Shown one piece after another: positions 48,426 to 59,427 of a stretch of DNA of 64,000 nucleotides. This stretch comes from Pleomorphomonas sp. PLEO (lineage in GTDB: Bacteria > Pseudomonadota > Alphaproteobacteria > Rhizobiales > Pleomorphomonadaceae), in NCBI RefSeq assembly GCF_041320595.1, contig NZ_CP166625.1, positions 1,127,501 through 1,191,500 of the forward strand, written 5' to 3'. The position numbers and the translations under genes are program-made. Positions within the stretch are counted from its first letter, which is position 1; each line of letters starts with the position of its first letter. Below the pieces are notes generated by a model. The model was given only the letters and a program-made list of their open reading frames with translations, was not told the DNA's origin and made no database searches.

Positions 48426-49235
48426 TCAGGCGATGGCGACGCGAGCCGCGACCCGGCGGTCGAGTTCCACCTCGAAGCTGTCGAGGCGGACGTGGCCGCC
48501 CGGCTCCACCGTCAAAACCGTGTTGGGCGCAACGGCGGTCCACTGATCGTGGGCGGCGTCGATCGGCTCGGACACCACGGTGATGCCGTCGTCGCCGTGC
48601 CGCCAGTAGAGGCTGGGCGGCTTGTCGTCGGATGAATAGCGGAAGGCGTGCAGGTTCCTGCCGTCGGAGAGCGCGGCGGTGAGCCGCAACGGTTCGTCGA
48701 CGCCGGCATCGATCATGGCCCGCCGCGTCTCGACGAGCACCGACTGCATGGCGGCGATCGGGTCGGCGTCGAGGTCGTCGGCGTCGAGCAGCAGGAACAA
48801 CACCTCGGAATCGGTGGCGCCGCAGCGCTCATGATAGCGGGCATCGGACAGGCGCGCCTCAAGACGGCGGCGGATCCGGTCCCAACCACCGACCTGGCCG
48901 TTATGCATGAACATCCAGCGCCCGCTGGCAAAAGGGTGGCAATTGACGCGGGTGGTCGGCGTGCCGGTGGAGGCGCGCACGTGTGCGAAGAACAGCGATG
49001 ATGAAATCTGATGCGTGAGGCTCTTCAGATTGTCGTCATTCCAGGCAGGCATGGCGTCGCGGAACAGTCCCGGTTCTTCCCAGGCGCCGTACCAGCCGAG
49101 GCCGAACCCGTCGCCGTTGGTCGCCGCGAGGCATTCAGTCGCCGACTGGCTCTGATGGACCAACGAATGGCAGGGCTTGGAAACCAAGGTATCCAGGAAG
49201 ATCGGACGACCGGAATATGCGAGCCAACGACACAT
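48426..49235 (-). CDS. Class II glutamine amidotransferase (YafJ/EgtC-like)
   Basis: 269 residues. Met is followed by the nucleophile Cys2 (MCRWLAYSG), the hallmark of Ntn-type class II amidotransferases; NGDGFGLGWYG, FFAHVRASTGTPT and FMHNGQVGG line the glutamine site. No synthetase domain is fused. EgtC-like members hydrolyse gamma-glutamyl compounds, but no ergothioneine genes are nearby, so the substrate is unknown. ATG 49235 is the only start that places Cys at position 2. Confidence 0.92.
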   Translation of the reverse strand: MCRWLAYSGRPIFLDTLVSKPCHSLVHQSQSATECLAATNGDGFGLGWYGAWEEPGLFRDAMPAWNDDNLKSLTHQISSSLFFAHVRASTGTPTTRVNCHPFASGRWMFMHNGQVGGWDRIRRRLEARLSDARYHERCGATDSEVLFLLLDADDLDADPIAAMQSVLVETRRAMIDAGVDEPLRLTAALSDGRNLHAFRYSSDDKPPSLYWRHGDDGITVVSEPIDAAHDQWTAVAPNTVLTVEPGGHVRLDSFEVELDRRVAARVAIA

Positions 49236-49635
49236 GGTAAGGGCGATCCCAACGCGGACGCTTCAATTCAGAGCGGGGCAGCAGTGCTGACCCGATTCCA
49301 TCTTCGCAAATCTCATGCCGACCATCTTGGCGAAAATGCGTTAACCACGACCTACTGGCCTCATAAGGCGGCTCAGTTGTGGCTTCGAGGTTGCGCCTGC
49401 GACAGCGGGTCGGCAGGCCGGCGCATTTTCCGCTCTGTCCCGCCGATCTATAGTGGACAGGCTCCCGGCGATTTGCTAGAGAACCACCACTCTTGCGGTG
49501 CCTTGGCGCGCTGCGGCGGGAATGTGTCGTTCCCGCGAGATTGGAATCATCATGTCGCCTGAGACGCGAAGCCGCGGGTGTGTCTGCCCCCCGGCCATGT
49601 GGGTTTCACGGTGACCGACCACGGGAAGAACAGGC
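49236..49635. other. Divergent intergenic region before rpsU
   Basis: 400 bp with no gene. A perfect hairpin GCGGGAA/TTCCCGC (49516-49522/49530-49536) lies about 100 nt before the rpsU start. It lacks a T run and may be part of the rpsU leader. A TATAGT sequence near 49449 is a possible -10 element. Confidence 0.45.
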
Positions 49636-49863
49636 GTGCAGGTACTCGTTCGCGACAACAACGTCGACCAGGCTCTCAAGGCGCTGAAGAAGAAGATGCA
49701 GCGCGAAGGCATTTTCCGCGAGATGAAGCTGCGCGGCCATTACGAGAAGCCGTCAGAGAAGAGGGCCCGTGAAAAGGCCGAAGCGGTACGCCGTTCGCGC
49801 AAGCTGGCTCGCAAGCGGGCCCAGCGCGAGGGTCTGGTGTCGGTCAAGGCCCGCACCCACTAA
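49636..49863 (+). CDS. rpsU: 30S ribosomal protein bS21
   Basis: 75 residues, very basic, with the standard [25 protein letters not shown] start and [22 protein letters not shown]. The start is GTG 49636, with GAAGAA upstream; no ATG gives the family N terminus. A strong terminator follows. Confidence 0.96.
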   Translation: MQVLVRDNNVDQALKALKKKMQREGIFREMKLRGHYEKPSEKRAREKAEAVRRSRKLARKRAQREGLVSVKARTH

Positions 49864-49902
49864 TATACGGGCTCCGTCGCCCGATGCTGTTTGTCGAAGT
49901 CG

Positions 49903-49934
49903 AGGGACGGTCACGCGAGTCGACCGTCTCTTTT
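49903..49934 (+). terminator. Rho-independent terminator after rpsU
   Basis: AGGGACGGTC (49903-49912) pairs with GACCGTCTCT (49922-49931, one wobble), followed by TTTT. Confidence 0.85.
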
Positions 49935-50069
49935 GTTATGTCCGCTTTCTAAAGTTGGCTAGGGGTGGCACAAATGAGCTGCCAACTGGTTATATTGTGC
50001 GGACGACAGCGCCGAGCAAGGGTGCCCGCCGGTCCGGCTTGTCCGGTAACGCCTGAAAGGGATGGATTG

Positions 50070-50912
50070 ATGCGGTTCATTGCGACGTCTTCGGCTCTTC
50101 GCGGTCTTACGGGTGCTCTCGCCCTCGGCCTTCTGGCTTCCGCCTGCACGACGTCCGGCCCGACGAACGAGCCAAGCTGGGTTATCGACGCCAGCGCTGG
50201 TTCGACAGCTAATATCGGTTCACTGACGGCGGCGATCCAGCGCGATCCCCAGAACCCTGTGAACTACAATGTGCGCGGCTCGGCTTACGGCCAAGCCGGT
50301 CAGTTTCAGGCTGCGCTTGCCGACTTCACCATGGCGATCCAGCTTAATCCCGGTTTCTCACAGGCCTTTAACAACCGCGCCCTGATCTATCGCCAGCTCG
50401 ATCAGCCTCAGGCGGCGCTCGCCGATTACAATCAGGCGATCACACTCAACGCGGCCTACCAGCCAGCTTATCTTGGTCGCGGTATCCTCTATCGCCAGTC
50501 CGGCCAGTTGGACCTCGCCATGGCTGATTTCGATCAGGCGGTGACGCTCAATACGTCGGATGCCAAGGCCTATTACAACAGGGCGCTGATCTACCAGAGC
50601 CGCGGCAATCATATCCGGGCCATCGCCGATCTCGATGCCGCTATCGCTCTCGACGCCAATGCCTCCGAGCCCTACAATGCGCGTGGCCTCAGCCGCCTGC
50701 AGGTCGGCAAGAACAAGGACGCGTTGCAGGATTTCGCGGCGGCCGTCAACCGCAACAAGCAGTCGGCCGAATTCTGGACCAACCTCGGTATCGCCCAGAT
50801 CCGGACTGGCGACGCGCAGCGCGGTCGCGATTCCATCAACCGCGCCATGGTGCTGAAGCCCGGCTATGGCCCGGCCCGCGACGCGTTGCAGTCGGCGGCG
50901 GCGCAGGGCTGA
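50070..50912 (+). CDS. TPR-repeat lipoprotein
   Basis: 280 residues. Signal peptide with lipobox LLASAC (acylated Cys near 27). About six tetratricopeptide repeats follow (about 65-270), each with patterns such as YNVRGSAYGQAGQFQAALADFTMAIQLNP and FNNRALIYRQLDQPQAALADYNQAI. Probably anchored in the outer membrane facing the periplasm, NlpI-like; partners unknown. ATG 50070 has AAAGGGATGG upstream; the longer frame to 49965 would abolish the signal peptide. Confidence 0.9.
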   Translation: MRFIATSSALRGLTGALALGLLASACTTSGPTNEPSWVIDASAGSTANIGSLTAAIQRDPQNPVNYNVRGSAYGQAGQFQAALADFTMAIQLNPGFSQAFNNRALIYRQLDQPQAALADYNQAITLNAAYQPAYLGRGILYRQSGQLDLAMADFDQAVTLNTSDAKAYYNRALIYQSRGNHIRAIADLDAAIALDANASEPYNARGLSRLQVGKNKDALQDFAAAVNRNKQSAEFWTNLGIAQIRTGDAQRGRDSINRAMVLKPGYGPARDALQSAAAQG

Positions 50913-50943
50913 CGCCCGACAAAGTTTCCTGGTCGAAAGGTCA

Positions 50944-50969
50944 CGGTCGCCGGTTTCGGCGGCCGTTTT
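50944..50969 (+). terminator. Terminator after the TPR lipoprotein gene
   Basis: CGGTCGCC (50944-50951) pairs with GGCGGCCG (50958-50965, one wobble), followed by TTTT. Confidence 0.8.
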
Positions 50970-51016
50970 GCTTTCAGAGGGCCGGTGTCAGACCAAGGCA
51001 ATGGCGAGCTAAAGAG

Positions 51017-51049
51017 AAAGGCGCCGGAACTTTGCGTTCAGGCGCCTTT
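51017..51049 (-). terminator. Terminator after ftsH
   Basis: AAAGGCGCC (51017-51025) pairs perfectly with GGCGCCTTT (51041-51049). On the minus strand it is followed by CTCTTT, 34 nt past the ftsH stop. Confidence 0.75.
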
Positions 51050-51082
51050 CAATTTCATACGCGGTTTTGTCGTCCGGCTCGA

Positions 51083-53005
51083 TCAGGCCGTCGGCTGTGG
51101 CGCGGCGCCGTCGGGCTCTTCGCCCTTGGGACGCGGCTTGGTGGTCGGAACCGCCGATCCGCGCGGTGGCGTCGTGTCGTCGAAGGTGGTGCGCACTGGC
51201 GGGTGGCCGGCCATGATGCCGCGCAGTTCCTCGCCGGTCAGCGTTTCGAACTCCAGCAGCGCTTCGGCGATGGCGACGAACTTGTCGTGGTTCTCGGTGA
51301 TGATGCGGCGGGCGTTCTGCTCGCCTTCCTCAATGTACCGGCGAACTTCCTCGTCGATCAGCTTGGCGGTCTCGTCGGCCATGTTGGTCGACTGGCTCAC
51401 CGAGTGGCCGAGGAACACTTCCTGCTCGTTGGGGCGATAGCGAACGCGGCCGAGCTTCTCGCTCATACCCCATTCCATCACCATCGAACGGGCGAGGCTG
51501 GTGGCCATCTGGATGTCGCCGGCAGCGCCGGTAGTCACCTTTTCCGGGCCGAAGGTCTGGATTTCCGCCTCGCGGCCGCCGAACAGCATGGTCAGGCGGG
51601 CCACCGCCTTCTCGTAGGTCCAGTTGTAACGGTCGCTTTCGGGCAGGGTCATCACCATGCCGAGCGAGCGTCCGCGCGGAATGATGGTCGCCTTGTGGAT
51701 CGGGTCGATGGTCTTGTCGAGGATCAGCGCGATGACGGCATGGCCGGCCTCGTGATAGGCGGTGTTGCGCTTCTCTTCCGGCGTCATGGCCAGCGACTTG
51801 CGCTCGGCGCCCATCATCACCTTGTCCTTGGCGTCCTCGAATTCGGCCATGGTGACGATGCGCTTGTTACGGCGGGCCGCAAGCAGCGCGCCCTCGTTGA
51901 CCAGGTTCATCAGGTCGGCGCCGGAGAAGCCGGGCGTACCGCGAGCCAGCACCTTGAGGTCGACGTCGGGCGCCATCGGCACCTTGCGCACATGCACCTT
52001 CAGGATCTTCTCGCGGCCGTTGACGTCGGGATTCGGCACGGTGATCTGACGGTCGAACCGGCCGGGGCGCAACAGCGCCGGGTCCAGCACGTCCGGACGG
52101 TTGGTGGCGGCGATGATGATGACGCCTTCGTTCTGTTCGAAGCCGTCCATCTCGACCAGCAACTGGTTCAGCGTCTGCTCGCGCTCGTCGTTGCCACCGC
52201 CGAGGCCGGCGCCACGATGACGGCCGACTGCGTCGATTTCGTCGATGAAGATGATGCACGGGGCATTCTTCTTGGCCTGCTCGAACATGTCGCGGACACG
52301 CGAGGCGCCAACGCCGACGAACATCTCGACGAAGTCCGAACCGGAAATGGTGAAGAAAGGCACGTTGGCCTCGCCGGCGACGGCGCGGGCGGTCAGCGTC
52401 TTACCGGTACCCGGGGGGCCGACCAGCAGCACGCCGCGCGGAATGCGGCCGCCGAGCCGCTGGAATTTCTGCGGGTCGCGCAGGAATTCGACGACCTCTT
52501 GGAGATCCTCCTTGGCCTCGTCGATGCCGGCGACGTCCTCGAATGTGACGCGGCCATGCGCTTCGGTCAGCAATTTGGCTTTGGACTTGCCAAAGCCCAT
52601 CGCCTTGCCGCCGGCTCCTCCCTGCATCTGGCGCATGAAGAAGATCCACAGGCCGAGCAGGATCAGCATCGGCAGCCAGTTGAGCAGCGTGCCGATCAGC
52701 GAAATGCTCTCGGTGGGCGGGCGAGCGACGATGGTGACGCCGGCCTTGGTCAGCTCTCCGATGTAATCGGCATTATAAGGCGCGTAGCTCTGGAAGGCCG
52801 AACCGTTCTGCAGGTGACCCGATATCGTCTGGTTGACGATGGTCACGTCGCGCACGGCGCCCTGATCGACGTTCTTGAGGAACTCCGAAAAAGCCACGTC
52901 GTTGCCGGGCTGGCGAGTATCCGAGCCCTGGAACAGCTGGAACAGCGCGACCAGCAGCAACAGAATAATGACCCAGAGTGCGAAATTGCGGAAATTTGCG
53001 TTCAT
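51083..53005 (-). CDS. ftsH: ATP-dependent zinc metalloprotease FtsH
   Basis: 640 residues. Two N-terminal membrane helices (about 9-25 and 105-124) flank a periplasmic domain. AAA+ ATPase: Walker A GPPGTGKT at 196-203, Walker [11 protein letters not shown], second region of homology [21 protein letters not shown]. Zinc site HEAGH at 418-422, with the third ligand aspartate downstream. It degrades misfolded and regulatory membrane or cytoplasmic proteins at the inner membrane. The tail is Pro-rich. It follows tilS by 81 bp on the same strand, the common tilS-ftsH order. Confidence 0.98.
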   Translation of the reverse strand: MNANFRNFALWVIILLLLVALFQLFQGSDTRQPGNDVAFSEFLKNVDQGAVRDVTIVNQTISGHLQNGSAFQSYAPYNADYIGELTKAGVTIVARPPTESISLIGTLLNWLPMLILLGLWIFFMRQMQGGAGGKAMGFGKSKAKLLTEAHGRVTFEDVAGIDEAKEDLQEVVEFLRDPQKFQRLGGRIPRGVLLVGPPGTGKTLTARAVAGEANVPFFTISGSDFVEMFVGVGASRVRDMFEQAKKNAPCIIFIDEIDAVGRHRGAGLGGGNDEREQTLNQLLVEMDGFEQNEGVIIIAATNRPDVLDPALLRPGRFDRQITVPNPDVNGREKILKVHVRKVPMAPDVDLKVLARGTPGFSGADLMNLVNEGALLAARRNKRIVTMAEFEDAKDKVMMGAERKSLAMTPEEKRNTAYHEAGHAVIALILDKTIDPIHKATIIPRGRSLGMVMTLPESDRYNWTYEKAVARLTMLFGGREAEIQTFGPEKVTTGAAGDIQMATSLARSMVMEWGMSEKLGRVRYRPNEQEVFLGHSVSQSTNMADETAKLIDEEVRRYIEEGEQNARRIITENHDKFVAIAEALLEFETLTGEELRGIMAGHPPVRTTFDDTTPPRGSAVPTTKPRPKGEEPDGAAPQPTA

Positions 53006-53086
53006 CGTCGACCTTTGAAGCGCATCGCGCGATGCGGGAGGGGCGGGCGAGTGGGTCCGGCCTTCATCACCCTAGCCCATGTCGGG

Positions 53087-54394
53087 TTAAGATAGGTTGT
53101 CGGTGCCGCCTTGCCAAGCCACGGGCCGGCAATCGTCGCTTGCGGCGGACGATTCCTGGTCGATTGGACGAATTACGGTCGCCAATCCGGTTGGCAGGTC
53201 CCCGCCATCGACCGCGCTGACGGCGGGAAGACTGGCAATCGCGGCGGCGGGCATGTCGCCTTTTCGCTCTGCAGAGCCGCGCGGACCGATGACGAGGTGG
53301 TGGCCGTCCGCGCCGGAGATCGAGACCACAAAGCGGCCATCCCAGGGATAATCGCCGTCGGCGTCGACGATGACCTCCGGAAAGCCGGTACGTCCGGCCT
53401 CGGCATAGAGCCATAAGCGATCACTGCGAAGATGCAGCACGACGCCGGCCATGGTGGCGCGTCGCGGGGCCGCGTCGGCACGGAACGCCGCATGCCAATT
53501 CTCCGGGGCGTCGGCGCGTGGTGGATAGTTCGACGAACGGATGGCGCGGATTAGTCGGACGAGAAGGCGGAGCCCGATCTCGTCGGGCGCGGCGGCGAGC
53601 GCTGCCGTCTCGACCGACCAGACGCCGTCGTGATTGATGGCGGCCCGGCGAACAAGATCGTCGGTGAATGATCGTAGTGCCACCTCGGCGCGGGCCATGC
53701 GCTGGGCCGTGCCGGCCAGGCGGTCGGCGGTAAGACCGAGGTCGGCGAGGGCGGGCAAGGCCTTGCGAATGCGGACGCGGGTGTAGCGATCCGACGCATT
53801 GGAGGGATCGGTGATGTAGGAGACGCCGGCTTGCTGGAGTACGGCGAGGAGATCGGTCTTGGCGACGCCGAGGAGCGGGCGCAGAAAGCGGATTCCGTCG
53901 ATCATGCGTTCTGTTGGAATGCCGGCGAGGCCGGCGACGCCTGAACCACGCGCCAGATGCATCAGCAGAGTTTCGGCCTGATCGTCGCGGGTATGGGCAA
54001 GAAGGACGGCATCCAGCCGGCGCCTGTGGGCGGCTTCGACGAGGAGGCGATAGCGGGCGACGCGCGCTTCGGCCTGAATGTCACTTGTCGGCGGCGGTCC
54101 CTCATGATGCCAGACGAGCTTTTCGGCCGGGTGGCCGAGACGCTTGGCGAGGTCAACGACGGTGTCGGCTTCTTGCGAGGCTTCCGGGCGAAGCCCATGA
54201 TCGACGGTCAGCACGCAAACATTTGGGGCGGCCGGACTTTCGCGCTGCCAGAGATCGAACAGCACGAGCAGCGCCGTCGAATCGGGGCCGCCTGAGACGG
54301 CGATGCCGACGCGGCAAAGGCCGGCGAGCGGAGAAAACAGGCGGTCGCGCAGCTTCGCCATGGGGAGATCGGGCGAGGCGGACCAGTCGTTCAT
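53087..54394 (-). CDS. tilS: tRNA(Ile)-lysidine synthase
   Basis: 435 residues. PP-loop ATP-binding motif SGGPDST at 34-40; VLTVDHGLRPEA and LLAHTRDDQAETLLMHLARGSG follow, typical of TilS. It attaches lysine to C34 of the CAU-anticodon isoleucine tRNA. C-terminal TilS domains are divergent but present. ATG 54394 begins 1 bp after the cpoB stop; the longer frame overlaps cpoB and is rejected. Confidence 0.95.
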   Translation of the reverse strand: MNDWSASPDLPMAKLRDRLFSPLAGLCRVGIAVSGGPDSTALLVLFDLWQRESPAAPNVCVLTVDHGLRPEASQEADTVVDLAKRLGHPAEKLVWHHEGPPPTSDIQAEARVARYRLLVEAAHRRRLDAVLLAHTRDDQAETLLMHLARGSGVAGLAGIPTERMIDGIRFLRPLLGVAKTDLLAVLQQAGVSYITDPSNASDRYTRVRIRKALPALADLGLTADRLAGTAQRMARAEVALRSFTDDLVRRAAINHDGVWSVETAALAAAPDEIGLRLLVRLIRAIRSSNYPPRADAPENWHAAFRADAAPRRATMAGVVLHLRSDRLWLYAEAGRTGFPEVIVDADGDYPWDGRFVVSISGADGHHLVIGPRGSAERKGDMPAAAIASLPAVSAVDGGDLPTGLATVIRPIDQESSAASDDCRPVAWQGGTDNLS

Positions 54395-54395
54395 A

Positions 54396-55541
54396 TCAGC
54401 TGCAGCCGAGCTTCTGCTTCTGCGTGGCGACACGCGTCACAAGGCCAGACTGGGCCTTGGGGAATTTCTTGCCCAATTCGCCATAGGTGGCGCAGGCGGC
54501 GCTGGTCTCGCCAAGGCCTTCGAGCGACAGGCCCAGTTTGAACAGGCTGTCGGGTGCCTTCTGGCTGGTCGGATGGTTCTTGTAGGTAGCGAGGTAGGAG
54601 GTGGCGGCGTCGCGATATTGATGGCGCGAGAAATAGCTCTCGCCGAGCCAGTACTGGGCATCGGCGGCGCGTGCGTCGCCGGGAAAATCGGTGAGGAATT
54701 TCTTGAAGCCGTTTTCCGCCGCCGCGTAATCGCCGTTGAGAATCGATGAATAGGCGCGGTCGTAGTCGGCGCCAGGGTCGACGGCGGCCGGCGCCACCGA
54801 GGCCATCTGCTGTGGCGACGCGGGGCCGCTATTGGCGCCAGGAGGCGGCGCCAGCGTACCGGCGGCCGCGAGATCCTGGCTGGCGGCGGCCGCGAGGCCG
54901 CCGGAGTTAGTGATGTCGGTATTGCTCGGTCCCAAGTCTCCGCGGGCAATCGCCGACAGGTCGAGAGGCCCGCCGACGGCGCTTGCCGAGGGGGCGGCGG
55001 TATCCGCCGCCATGGTGCCAGGAAGGGTGCCGAGCGGGGCAGGGGGCGTGCCAAGCGGGGCGCTCCCAGCCGCTTGGCTGGGGGCCACCGCTCCGGGCGC
55101 GTCGATGGCAAAGCCAGCCGGCAGCGGGCCACCTTCGCCGACCGAGTCCATCGGTGCCTCGGCGGTGGATGTTGCCGCGTTGCCGGCGGAGGGCGCTGTC
55201 GACGGAGCAACCTCCGACCGCTTCTGTCCCTTGCCGCCTTCGAGCTGTTGCAGGCGGAACTGGTTGTCCTCCTGGGCGCGCTTCAACATGAGCTGAAGCT
55301 GCTCGATCTGATGTGTCAGCTCGTCGATGCGGCCGTTGAGGGTGCGCACCTGCTGTTCCATGTTGTCGATGCGAACCGCTTGCTGCGCCGCGTCCTGCTG
55401 GCCGATGGCCGGTGGTGTCGGATCGGAGCCGAACAAGCCGGCCGAGGCGGGGGCGGCGGTGAGCAAAGCCGTGCCCAGCGCGGCGACGGCCAGCGCGGCG
55501 AAACGGAAGCGGCTCGGTGGGCGGAAAAGGCGGCTGGTCAT
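54396..55541 (-). CDS. cpoB: CpoB/YbgF, Tol-Pal-associated periplasmic coordinator
   Basis: 381 residues. Signal peptide (about 1-35, ending APASA), a coiled coil (about 55-95, RIDNMEQQVRTLNGRIDELTHQIEQLQ), a long Ala/Pro/Gly linker (about 105-255) and three C-terminal TPR repeats (about 260-375, including YWLGESYFSRHQYRDAATSYL). CpoB links Tol-Pal with cell-wall synthesis at division. ATG 55541 is preferred; a TTG at 55562 adds seven residues. The linker is longer than in E. coli. It follows pal with a terminator between. Confidence 0.93.
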   Translation of the reverse strand: MTSRLFRPPSRFRFAALAVAALGTALLTAAPASAGLFGSDPTPPAIGQQDAAQQAVRIDNMEQQVRTLNGRIDELTHQIEQLQLMLKRAQEDNQFRLQQLEGGKGQKRSEVAPSTAPSAGNAATSTAEAPMDSVGEGGPLPAGFAIDAPGAVAPSQAAGSAPLGTPPAPLGTLPGTMAADTAAPSASAVGGPLDLSAIARGDLGPSNTDITNSGGLAAAASQDLAAAGTLAPPPGANSGPASPQQMASVAPAAVDPGADYDRAYSSILNGDYAAAENGFKKFLTDFPGDARAADAQYWLGESYFSRHQYRDAATSYLATYKNHPTSQKAPDSLFKLGLSLEGLGETSAACATYGELGKKFPKAQSGLVTRVATQKQKLGCS

Positions 55542-55761
55542 CAACGCGAGTATCCCAGACAAATCTAGCGGCGTCTTTCCTTACGGCCGGTGGTCCGCCA
55601 GCCGGAGGACGCCTTCATCGAAGACAGGACCATGATGCCGCCACGGGCGCAACCCCTGGGGATGGCGACGGACGGACTTTCGGACACCGCGGTGGTTGCT
55701 TTGGTCCCTCATCACGGACTAAAGCGCCGGACTTCGGCGGCATTGCGGCCGTCAAACGAAA

Positions 55762-55790
55762 ATCCCGGACTCCACGAGGGATTCCGGGAT
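55762..55790 (-). terminator. Terminator between pal and cpoB
   Basis: ATCCCGGA (55762-55769) pairs perfectly with TCCGGGAT (55783-55790). On the minus strand it is followed by TTTT, 38 nt past the pal stop. Confidence 0.65.
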
Positions 55791-55828
55791 GATCGTGCCT
55801 GGGGTGTGGCAGCGGCGACGGACGGAGA

Positions 55829-56335
55829 CTAGCCGCCCGTGTTCAGCACGGTGACGGCGCGGCGGTTCTGCGCCCAGCAGCTGTCCTGATCGCAGAGCGC
55901 GACCGGGCGTTCCTTGCCGTAGGAGATGGTCTTGATACGGACGCTGGTGACGCCGCGGGCAACCAGGAAGTCCTGGGCTGCCTTGGCACGACGAGCGCCG
56001 AGGGCGAGGTTGTATTCGCGCGTGCCGCGCTCGTCGGCGTGGCCTTCGACGGTGACCGTGTAGCGCGGGTAGAGCGCCAGCCACTGAGCCTGACGGCCGA
56101 GGACGGTCTGGGCCTCGGTGTTGAGCGAGGTCGAGTCGGTGTCGAAGAAAACGCGGTCGCCGACGTTCACCACGAAGTCCTGGGCGCTGCCGGGCGTCGC
56201 GGCGCCTGCACCGCCCGCTCCACCGGCGAGCTGGCCGTCGAGTTCGCTCGGGCTTTTCGCGCAAGCGGCGGCGAGGAGGGCAAGGCCGAGAGCAAGTGCT
56301 CCACGGCGGCTGAAAATTCTGGTCGATGTCGTCAT
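55829..56335 (-). CDS. pal: Peptidoglycan-associated lipoprotein Pal
   Basis: 168 residues. Signal peptide with lipobox LLAAAC (acylated Cys about 25), a short Gly/Ala linker, then an OmpA-type peptidoglycan-binding domain (about 60-165): VEGHADERGTREYNLALGARRAKAAQ is the conserved core. Pal tethers the outer membrane to the cell wall and binds TolB. ATG 56335 follows GGTATC; the ribosome site is weak. Gap to tolB is 168 bp and contains a 10-bp hairpin (56468-56496). Confidence 0.97.
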   Translation of the reverse strand: MTTSTRIFSRRGALALGLALLAAACAKSPSELDGQLAGGAGGAGAATPGSAQDFVVNVGDRVFFDTDSTSLNTEAQTVLGRQAQWLALYPRYTVTVEGHADERGTREYNLALGARRAKAAQDFLVARGVTSVRIKTISYGKERPVALCDQDSCWAQNRRAVTVLNTGG

Positions 56336-56503
56336 GATACCGGTAATCCTCGAATACGTTCTGACCGGATGTTTCGAGAGTCTTGGTAAACGGCTTTGGT
56401 TAAGCCCGCGTTCAAAGACATGGTTAATAAAATATAAAGCCCCGAATTTCCGACCTTTTGATGGTGAATCGGCGCCGAAGGACCTCCGGCGCCGATAATT
56501 TCA

Positions 56504-57820
56504 TTACTTGAGCAGCGGCGACCATGCGGGGTCGGAGGCGAAGTTCGGCGTTGGGATCTTTTGCTCGTTGCGGCCGGTCAGATCGACCGAGAAGAGCTGC
56601 GGCCCGCCGTTCGGGCCACCGGCATCACGGAAGAACATGATGACGCGGCCGTTGGGAGCCCAGGTCGGACCCTCGTTGTGGAAGCCCTCGGTGAGAATGC
56701 GCTCGCCCGAGCCGTCCGGCTTCATCACGCCGATGGCAAAGCCGCCGCTGGACTGGCGGGTGAAGGCGATCAGGTCGCCGCGTGGGCTCCAGACCGGCGT
56801 GCCGTAGCGGCCGTTGCCGAAGGAGATGCGGGTGGCGCCGCCGCCGCCGGCACTCATCACATAGAGCTGCTGGTTGCCGCCGCGGTCGCTTTCGAAGACG
56901 ATGCGCGAGCCATCGGGCGAGTAGGAGGGCGAGGTGTCGATCGCCGCCGTGTTGGTCAGCCGCGCCGGAGCACCGCCGATCGGCATGGCGTAGATGTTGG
57001 CGTTGCCGTCCTGCTCGAGGCTCATCACCACCGAAGCGCCGTCCGGAGAGAAGCGCGGCGAGAAGGTCATGTTCGGGAAGTTGCCGACGAGCGAGCGCTG
57101 GCCATTCTCGATGTTCAGAAGATAGACGCGCGGATCGCTGGTGCCGAAGGACATGTAGGTGACCTGCTGGGAGGTCGGCGAGAAGCGCGGCGTCAGCACG
57201 AGGTCCTTACCATTGGTCAGGAATCGAACGTTGGCGCCGTCCTGGTCCATCAGGGCGAGGCGCTTGACGCGATTGCCCTTGGGGCCGCTTTCGTCGACGA
57301 AGACGATGCGGGTGTCGAAATAGCCCTTTTCGCCGGTCAACCGCTCATAGATGGCGTCGGCGATGATGTGGGCGATGCGGCGCCAGTTCTCGGGCGTGGT
57401 GAAATACTGCTGGCCGGCGAGCTGGGTGCCGCCGAATACGTCCCACAAGCGGAAGTCGGCCTGCAGCCGGCCATCGGCGGCGCGGATGAGGCCGCCCGAA
57501 ACCAGGGCCTGGGCGTTGATTACCCGCCAGTTCTGGAAATTGGGCACCGCGTTGGGATCGGTGATGCGGTCGACGTAGGAGGCCTGATTCAGCACTTGAA
57601 ACAGGCCGGAACGCTGCAAGTCGGCGGCAATGACGCCGGACATCTGCTGGCCAATGGCGGCAGTGTCGGCGCTGCCGACGAAGCTCGGGACAGCGATGGG
57701 CAACGGCTGAACGTTGCCGCCGTTGATGTTGATGGTAATTTCGGCGCTGGATGGCGCCGCCGCGGCGACGACCGTAATGGCCGTCAACGCGGCAAAGAGA
57801 GTGCGGACCAGTTTTCGCAT
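56504..57820 (-). CDS. tolB: Tol-Pal system periplasmic protein TolB
   Basis: 438 residues. Signal peptide (about 1-26, ending PSSAE), N-terminal domain (about 30-165) and a six-bladed propeller made of WD40-like repeats ([62 protein letters not shown]). It interacts with Pal and TolA in the periplasm. ATG 57820 has GGAG 9 nt upstream; the longer frame to 58162 overlaps tolA and is rejected. Confidence 0.97.
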   Translation of the reverse strand: MRKLVRTLFAALTAITVVAAAAPSSAEITININGGNVQPLPIAVPSFVGSADTAAIGQQMSGVIAADLQRSGLFQVLNQASYVDRITDPNAVPNFQNWRVINAQALVSGGLIRAADGRLQADFRLWDVFGGTQLAGQQYFTTPENWRRIAHIIADAIYERLTGEKGYFDTRIVFVDESGPKGNRVKRLALMDQDGANVRFLTNGKDLVLTPRFSPTSQQVTYMSFGTSDPRVYLLNIENGQRSLVGNFPNMTFSPRFSPDGASVVMSLEQDGNANIYAMPIGGAPARLTNTAAIDTSPSYSPDGSRIVFESDRGGNQQLYVMSAGGGGATRISFGNGRYGTPVWSPRGDLIAFTRQSSGGFAIGVMKPDGSGERILTEGFHNEGPTWAPNGRVIMFFRDAGGPNGGPQLFSVDLTGRNEQKIPTPNFASDPAWSPLLK

Positions 57821-57906
57821 CCTAAGGTACTCCCAAACGGATGGTCCGGACGTGCTCCGATCGAGCGATGCGGCGCGGTCCGGCTCGATTTGCTTGGCTC
57901 GCCTCG

Positions 57907-58947
57907 TCAGTAGGACGACGGCGGGGTGAAATTCATGTTCACGACCTGCCATGTGTCGAACTTGTCCTTTGGCAGGAACGGGTAGGGCGCGCAACGCTGG
58001 ACGGCGCGCACGGCTGCCTCGGCGACGGCTTGGCCGGCCGGGCCGGGGGGAACGGATTTGATCTCGGGCGGCGAGGCGAGGTCGCCATCGATGGTGAAGG
58101 TCACGCGCAACGGCACGACCATTTGGTCGACGCCGTCGGCGCCAACCGGCGGATTGAAGCAAGCGGTTACCGCGGCGGTGAGCGCTTCCAGTTCGCTCTG
58201 GCTCATCTCGGCCACCGGGCCGGTACGGTTCTCAGAGCCGAGCGAGGCTTCCTTGTCGGATTGCTTGCCACCGCCGCCAGATGGGTCGACCTTGTTGAGG
58301 AGTGCCGCCATCTCGTTGGGGTCGAAGTTCTCGCTCTTGGAATCTTTCTGTGTCTGCTTGGGCTTTTCCTTGACCGGCTTGGCATCGGCCTTGTCCGGCT
58401 GATCGGCCGTATCCTCGGTCGGTGTCGGGGCCGGCGGCTTCGGCTTCACCGGCGGCAGCTTGGGTGGTGTAGGAGCCGGCTTGTCGGCTTCCTTGATCTT
58501 CTCGGCAATCTCGCCGGTATCGGCCTTGGGCGTGTCTTCCGCCGTTGCCACCTTCTCCTCGGCGGGCTTTTCGATCGGCGGCGGCGTTTCGGCCGGCTTG
58601 GGCGGCGCTGCCTTCGGTGGTGGTGGCGGCGCCTCGGCCGTCTTGGCGGCGGCGGTATCGGTGGCCTTTTCGGTGATCGGCGTCGACTGGTCGTTCTTGG
58701 CGGCGCCGGCCCGCTGCGAATCAGGCCTCGGTATCGGCGGCTTCACCTTGGCCTGAGACGCATTCTCGGATTTCGGAGCGTTCTTGGTGCCTTCGGCGAT
58801 CTTCGACACGTCGGCGATCGGCACGAGGTCGACCGGCAGCGCATCCACCGGCGCGGCGTCAAACGGCTTCGCGCCGGAAAAGGATGCAAATCCCCAGGCG
58901 AAAAGCAGCACGTGACCGATGATCGATGTCGTAAGACCTATGCGCAT
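57907..58947 (-). CDS. tolA: TolA, membrane-spanning Tol-Pal linker protein
   Basis: 346 residues. One N-terminal membrane helix (about 5-25), a long Pro/Lys/Ala/Glu-rich domain (about 60-215), and a TonB-like C-terminal domain (about 245-346) with [20 protein letters not shown]. It transmits proton-motive force from TolQR to TolB-Pal. The middle is Pro-rich instead of the uniform helix of E. coli. It starts 3 bp after the tolR stop. Confidence 0.95.
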   Translation of the reverse strand: MRIGLTTSIIGHVLLFAWGFASFSGAKPFDAAPVDALPVDLVPIADVSKIAEGTKNAPKSENASQAKVKPPIPRPDSQRAGAAKNDQSTPITEKATDTAAAKTAEAPPPPPKAAPPKPAETPPPIEKPAEEKVATAEDTPKADTGEIAEKIKEADKPAPTPPKLPPVKPKPPAPTPTEDTADQPDKADAKPVKEKPKQTQKDSKSENFDPNEMAALLNKVDPSGGGGKQSDKEASLGSENRTGPVAEMSQSELEALTAAVTACFNPPVGADGVDQMVVPLRVTFTIDGDLASPPEIKSVPPGPAGQAVAEAAVRAVQRCAPYPFLPKDKFDTWQVVNMNFTPPSSY

Positions 58948-58950
58948 GTA

Positions 58951-59424
<474 letters not shown>

Positions 59425-59427
59425 CGC

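Noticed and set aside
51032-53095. 687-codon plus-strand frame opposite ftsH
   Set aside because: Antisense shadow; ftsH is complete on the minus strand.
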